Source: CAZVAR01 sp964625225 (GTDB taxonomy: Bacteria; Pseudomonadota; Alphaproteobacteria; JAJUGE01). From it: 46,484 nt of DNA. A program made the position numbers and the translations under genes. Below are positions 42,746 to 46,484 of the stretch, piece after piece; positions within the stretch are counted from its first letter, which is position 1, and each line of letters begins with the position of its first letter. The notes beneath the pieces were generated by a model. It ran no database searches. It saw nothing but the letters and a program-made list of their open reading frames with translations, and was not told the origin of the DNA. The stretch lies in the NCBI GenBank assembly GCA_964625225.1, contig CAZVAR010000011.1, positions 1 through 46,484 on the forward strand, written 5' to 3'.

Positions 42746-44257
42746 TTATCGCAGTGACGCCCCCGCAACCGTGCTGTCGGCGCGACGCCGCCGCAGGAGT
42801 GCCACGGTTATCGGCCACAGCAGAACCAGCATCGTGACTGCCAGCAGCACCGCCGCAATCGGATGACCGAAGAAGGCAGCGAAGCTGCCATCGGTCAGGA
42901 TCAGTCCCTGGCGCAGATTCTCCTCGAGCATCGGCCCCAGCACCATGCCGATCACGATCGGTGCCGTCGGCACCGCGCACCAGCGCAGGAAGAAGCCGAC
43001 GATCCCGGCGATGAATGCCACTCCCAGATCCAGCATGTTGCCGCGCACGCCGTAGGCACCGAGCACCGAGAGGAGGATGACCATGCCGAGCAGCGCCGGT
43101 TCCGGCAGCCGCAGGATCCGGGTGAACAGCGGCGCCCCGGCGGCACCGATCGCGAACATCGCCAGATTGATGAACACCAGCCCGACGAAGCAGGCGTAGA
43201 CGATGCCCGGATTGTCGACCAGCAGCCGCACGCCGGGTTGGATGCCCTGGAGGATCAGGGTCGACATCATCACCGCCGTCACCGCGTCGCCGGGAATGCC
43301 GAGCGCCAGCGTCGGCACCAGCGCGCCGCCCGTGACGGCGTTGTTCGAGGACTCGCTCGCGACGAGGCCCTCCGGTTCGCCCGTGCCGAGCTTGTCGCGA
43401 AACCGGCCCGTGCGCTTCGCCTCGGCATAGGCGATGAAGGAGGCGGTGGCGGCGCCGGTACCGGGTAGGACGCCGATCAGGGAGCCGATCACGCAGCTCT
43501 TCAGCAGGGTGCGCCAGCGCGCCACCCATTCGCGCAGCGGCGCAAGGCGGAAGCCGACGCGGACCTCCGGGACCGTCGTCGCCCCTCCCCGCTCGGCGAT
43601 CCGGGCGAACACCTCGGAAAAGGCGAACAGCCCGACGAGGACGGGGATGAGTTCGATCCCCGCGGACAGCGGGAACCAGCCGAAGGTGAAGCGCACGTCT
43701 CCGGCCATGGGGTCGGTGCCCACCGTGGCGAGGAACAGGCCGAGCGCGCCCGCCAGCAGTCCCTTGACGAGGCTGCCGCGCGAGACGCCGGCGATGCAGG
43801 TGAGGGCGAGGCAGATCAGGGCGAAGGTCTCGATCGGCCCGAAGCTGAGCGCGAAGGCCGCGAGCTGCGGGGCCGCCAGCACCAGCACCACGATCGAGAA
43901 CAGGCCGCCGATCAGCGACGACATCGTCGCCCAGCCGAGGGCCAGATCGGCCTCGCCGCGCTTGGCCATAGGAAAGCCGTCGAGCACGGTCGCCGCGGAT
44001 TGCGGCGTGCCCGGCGTGTTGATCAGGATCGCCGAGATCGAGCCGCCATAGACCGACGCGCAATAGACCGCCAGCACCAGCATCACGGCGGGGACCTGCC
44101 CCATGCTGAAGGTGAAGGGCAGCACGATGGTGATCGCCACCACCGAGCCCAGCCCCGGCAGCGCGCCGACGACGATGCCGACGACGGTGCCGACCAGGAT
44201 CGCGACGATCGCGGCCGGGTCGGCCAGCATCTCCAGCGCGGGCAGGACATGCTCCAT
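42746..44257 (-). CDS. tctA: Tripartite tricarboxylate transporter large permease, TctA family (set 3)
   Basis: 503 aa from ATG 44257, nine bases after the tctB stop. Landmarks are GALPGLGSVVAITIVLPFTF, ASVYGGSISAILINTPGTPQ, VLPGTGAATASFIAYAEAKR, NNAVTGGALVPTLALGIPGD and the closing PIVIGMVLGPMLEENLRQGL. About 12 membrane segments; the C-terminus ends in a short Arg-rich then Ser/Ala tail. Most similar in motifs to the set 2 TctA, so sets 2 and 3 look like closer paralogues of each other than of set 1. Last gene of tctC-tctB-tctA set 3. Confidence 0.95.
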   Translation of the reverse strand: MEHVLPALEMLADPAAIVAILVGTVVGIVVGALPGLGSVVAITIVLPFTFSMGQVPAVMLVLAVYCASVYGGSISAILINTPGTPQSAATVLDGFPMAKRGEADLALGWATMSSLIGGLFSIVVLVLAAPQLAAFALSFGPIETFALICLALTCIAGVSRGSLVKGLLAGALGLFLATVGTDPMAGDVRFTFGWFPLSAGIELIPVLVGLFAFSEVFARIAERGGATTVPEVRVGFRLAPLREWVARWRTLLKSCVIGSLIGVLPGTGAATASFIAYAEAKRTGRFRDKLGTGEPEGLVASESSNNAVTGGALVPTLALGIPGDAVTAVMMSTLILQGIQPGVRLLVDNPGIVYACFVGLVFINLAMFAIGAAGAPLFTRILRLPEPALLGMVILLSVLGAYGVRGNMLDLGVAFIAGIVGFFLRWCAVPTAPIVIGMVLGPMLEENLRQGLILTDGSFAAFFGHPIAAVLLAVTMLVLLWPITVALLRRRRADSTVAGASLR

Positions 44258-44266
44258 GGAACGCTC

Positions 44267-44740
44267 TCAAACCCGGTCGAACCAGGGGGAAGACGGCAGC
44301 GGAATTCCGATTCCGAAGGTGAAGACGCACCAGATCAGCACCGGGAACAGCACGCCCGCGAGCAGCAACAGCAACGGGCGCCGCTCGTCGAGGCCGAGCA
44401 TCCCGCCGAGGCTGAGCAGGATACTGGCGAACAGAAAGCCGATGACGCCGATCAGCCAGATATAGAGGCCGGTCAGCACCGCATAGGCGCCGACCGGCCC
44501 CCAGGCCTGCGGCGGCACGAACACGGAGGCCCGCCGCCCGATCCCGCGGACGATCAGGATCAGGCAGAGAGCGATCCAGACCGCGAGGACGATGCGGGGG
44601 TAGAAGGCAGGGCCGAACGTGTGCCCGACCGTGCCCTCGGCGAATTCCGGCCCGAAGGTGGCGGCGAACAGACCCGCCGCGATCAGCAGCATCACGCCGC
44701 CGAACCAGGCATCCTGGGCACCCTCGCGAAGAGGCGGCAT
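44267..44740 (-). CDS. tctB: Tripartite tricarboxylate transporter small permease, TctB family (set 3)
   Basis: 157 aa from ATG 44740, GGGAG 8 bases upstream. Four membrane helices; recognisable parts are DAWFGGVMLLIAAGLFAATF, FGPAFYPRIVLAVWIALCLI and LIGVIGFLFASILLSLGGML. The tail FGIGIPLPSSPWFDRV is the TctB-type end. The 31-base gap after tctC and 9-base gap before tctA support a single transcript. Confidence 0.9.
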   Translation of the reverse strand: MPPLREGAQDAWFGGVMLLIAAGLFAATFGPEFAEGTVGHTFGPAFYPRIVLAVWIALCLILIVRGIGRRASVFVPPQAWGPVGAYAVLTGLYIWLIGVIGFLFASILLSLGGMLGLDERRPLLLLLAGVLFPVLIWCVFTFGIGIPLPSSPWFDRV

Positions 44741-44771
44741 CCCGCCGGCTCCCGGACCTGCCGCTCCGCCG

Positions 44772-45725
44772 CTACTTCTTCACCAACCCGGCGGCCGCCG
44801 CGATGGTCCCGTTCTTCGCGTATTCGGCCTGGAAGAACGCACCCGCGTCCTCCGGCCCGAGATAGGCGATCGGGGTCTGCATCTTCTGCATGCCGTCCTT
44901 GACGGCGGGATCCTCGAGCGCCGTCCTGCAGACCTCGGCCAGCTTCCGCACGATCTCCGCCGGTGTGTCCTTCGGCACGAACCAGGCGTTCCAGTTGGAG
45001 AAGGTCAGGTCGTATCCCTGCTCCTTCACGGTCGGCGTGTCGGGAAATTCCGGGCTGCGCTCGTCCGACCAGATCGCGACCGCATGCAGCTCGTAGCGGG
45101 GCACCAGGTTGGACTGCTCGGTGACGAGGTCGACGGTGCCGCCGATCAGCGCCTTCATCTCCTCCGCCGAACCGCGGAAGGGCACATGCTTCATGCGGAT
45201 GCCCGCCGCCTGCTCGAGGCCCACCATGCTGACATGCGGCAACGTTCCGACCCCGGCCGAGCCGTAGGTGATCGCGCCGGGGGCGGCCTTGGCACCCTCG
45301 ACGATGTCCTTGATGGTCCGGTACTTCGAAGTCGTCGGTACCATCAAGGCGAGCGGCGCGCTGCTGATGCGGCAGACCGGCGCGAACGAATCCAGGTCAT
45401 ACGGAATCTTGCGCAGGTGCGGCTGCAATGTCATCGGCCCGGCGGGCGTGTGCAGGACGGTGTACCCGTCGGGCTTCGCGGAGGCGGCCTCCGCGGTTCC
45501 GATCGTGCCTGCGGCACCGGAGACGTTCTTCACGACGACCTCGCCCCCGAGCGCCGCGGCGACGGCCGGCTGCATGTTGCGGGCGATCAGGTCGGTGGCG
45601 CCCCCGGCGGACCAGGCAACCAGGATCGTGACCGGCTTCTCGGGATACTCGGCCAGGGCCGGGGCCGCCAGCAGGCCCAGGACGGCAGCCATTCCCGCGG
45701 CGAATTCAAGGCGCGGCAGTCGCAT
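44772..45725 (-). CDS. tctC: TctC/Bug-type periplasmic receptor of TTT carrier (set 3)
   Basis: 317 aa from ATG 45725 with GAGGA 5-6 bases upstream. The signal peptide MRLPRLEFAAGMAAVLGLLA is cleaved near ALA-EYP. Bug motifs are YPEKPVTILVAWSAGGATDL, VVVKNVSGAAGTIGTAEAA, KPDGYTVLHTPAGPM, ITYGSAGVGTLPHVSMVGLE, MKHVPFRGSAEEMKALIGGT and FPDTPTVKEQGYDLTFSNW. The ligand loop VAWSAGGATD departs from the VPFPPGGGTD and VPFPAGGSTD of the other two receptors here, which suggests a different carboxylate (inference). First gene of the set; the transposon remnant lies about 220 bases upstream and could have disturbed the promoter region. Confidence 0.95.
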   Translation of the reverse strand: MRLPRLEFAAGMAAVLGLLAAPALAEYPEKPVTILVAWSAGGATDLIARNMQPAVAAALGGEVVVKNVSGAAGTIGTAEAASAKPDGYTVLHTPAGPMTLQPHLRKIPYDLDSFAPVCRISSAPLALMVPTTSKYRTIKDIVEGAKAAPGAITYGSAGVGTLPHVSMVGLEQAAGIRMKHVPFRGSAEEMKALIGGTVDLVTEQSNLVPRYELHAVAIWSDERSPEFPDTPTVKEQGYDLTFSNWNAWFVPKDTPAEIVRKLAEVCRTALEDPAVKDGMQKMQTPIAYLGPEDAGAFFQAEYAKNGTIAAAAGLVKK

Positions 45726-45947
45726 CGTTTCCTCACCTTCCGTACCGTCATCGTTTTTGGCGCCGCGATCTTAGCAATCGACTTCCGCGCCGTGAACCGT
45801 CTGCCTGCCGGAGCCGCAGCAGCCGCATCCCCGCGGGTCCCCGGAACGCATGCCGCGTACCGTCGCCGGCGACGGCCAGCGTCTTCACCGAAGTGACCGC
45901 AACCCTTGCCGCACCCGCCCCTTGCCCGCCTCCTTGCACCAGACGCG

Positions 45948-46388
45948 CGGCGGGCCGAGCGCATGCACCTGACCCTTAAGAAGGAAACCACCCGACCGCC
46001 CGGCATGAACGCCCTGCAGCAGCAGGCCCGCTTCGACGAGTTCGTGGCGGAGTTCAACCACGAACGACCCCATGAGGCGCTCGCCATGAAGTGCCCGGCC
46101 GAGGCCTATTCAGCCTCCCCCAGGCCCTACCAGGGCCTGCCCGAGCTCGCCTATCCCCTGCACGATCGCGAGGTGCTGGTCACCGCCTGCGGCCGCATCT
46201 GCATCTATCGGAAGAGGCTCAACCTCTCCACCGTCCTGGCCGGCCAGCGCCTCGGACGCAAGGAGGTCGACGACGGCATTTGGCTCGTCAGCTTCATGCA
46301 CTACGATCTGGGATACATCGACCTGGAGCAGAGAACCCTGCAACCCCTCGACAACCCCTTCGGCCCAGGGGTGTCACCCGTGTCTTAG
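45948..46388 (+). pseudogene. 3' remnant of an IS481-like transposase (DDE/rve family)
   Basis: About 147 codons with similarity only to the C-terminal third of IS481/IS3-type integrase-core transposases. It opens with RAERMHLTLKKETTRPPG, which contains the last acidic residue of the DDE triad (Glu in TLKKE), then FDEFVAEFNHERPHEALAMK and CPAEAY. A C-terminal DNA-binding-like tail follows (YPLHDREVLVTACGRICIYR, GIWLVSFMHYDLGYIDLEQR). The DNA-binding N-terminus and the first two acidic residues are missing upstream, so the element cannot be autonomous. The stop lies next to the terminal repeat, as in intact IS481 members. Confidence 0.85.
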
Positions 46389-46422
46389 GTACGAACCGTT
46401 ACCTATGCGTCCGGGCCGGACA
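46389..46422 (+). repeat. Right terminal inverted repeat of the IS481-like remnant
   Basis: Directly after the transposase stop the sequence GTTACCTATGCGTCCGGGCC runs into GGACA, ending at 46422. Read inward from the end on the minus strand it starts TGTCCGG, fitting the TGT...ACA ends of the IS481 family. A similar block (GTCACCCGTGTCTTAGGTAC) overlaps the end of the transposase frame, a sub-repeat arrangement seen in this family. The left end is not in the window. Confidence 0.55.
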
Positions 46423-46484
46423 CTTGGATAATGGCGGAGGGAGAGGACTCTTCGACAAACTCGCTCGAAGTATGCCCCACATCG

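Noticed and set aside
42465..44330. Long minus-strand frame overlapping tctA and tctB of set 3
   Set aside because: Another frame of tctA; the correct frame (42746-44257) has all TctA motifs.

Overview
The window is a high-GC (by eye about two thirds G+C) stretch of a Gram-negative, probably alphaproteobacterial, chromosome. That placement is inference. It rests on consistent GGAGG-type ribosome binding sites, a stand-alone SWIB/MDM2 protein, three complete tripartite tricarboxylate transporters (TTT, TctABC type) with periplasmic Bug receptors, and a Tat-exported solute-binding protein. The content is almost entirely uptake and catabolism of organic acids and amides. No rRNA, tRNA or CRISPR was seen.

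Layout. 1-5800 is housekeeping: the start of a slipin gene behind a long-form nfeD, a SWIB protein, an HlyIII/PAQR membrane protein, an MFS transporter, a small unknown protein and a cold-shock protein with a clear terminator. 6011-10592 holds TTT set 1 (tctC-tctB-tctA, minus strand), divergent from an isocitrate lyase/PEP mutase superfamily gene. 11108-18432 (plus) is one operon of about 7.3 kb: peptide-type ABC importer genes with an AtzG-like small protein and an AtzE/GatA-like amidase embedded between the two ATPase genes and coupled by ATGA overlaps.

18685-32914 (minus) is the most unusual part. Thirteen co-directional genes run leuC3-leuD3-lyase2-leuC2-leuD2-ATPase F-binding protein-leuC1-leuD1-permease B-permease C-ATPase D-lyase1. 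There are thus three divergent LeuCD-type (aconitase superfamily) hydratases, two isocitrate-lyase/2-methylisocitrate-lyase type C-C lyases with an intact KKCGH motif, and one complete peptide-type ABC importer interleaved among them. The importer's binding protein appears to be a natural circular permutation: its C-terminal lobe sequence comes first. A LigI/COG3618-type amidohydrolase (33302-34330) lies just upstream on the same strand. The working model (inference) is import of a substituted dicarboxylic or hydroxy acid, hydratase-driven isomerisation, then retro-aldol cleavage to pyruvate- or glyoxylate-type products, analogous to dimethylmaleate hydratase plus dimethylmalate lyase or PrpB-type chemistry.

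34876-35765 carries two decayed genes: the first half of a NarK-like nitrate/nitrite MFS carrier with several frameshifts and an in-frame stop, and a small membrane-protein gene. 36052-42406 (plus) is an operon of an IclR-type regulator with an apparent tandem winged helix, a frameshifted acyl-CoA dehydrogenase, TTT set 2 and a YhdH/AcuI-type reductase. 42746-45725 (minus) is TTT set 3. The window ends in the 3' remnant and right end of an IS481-like insertion sequence.
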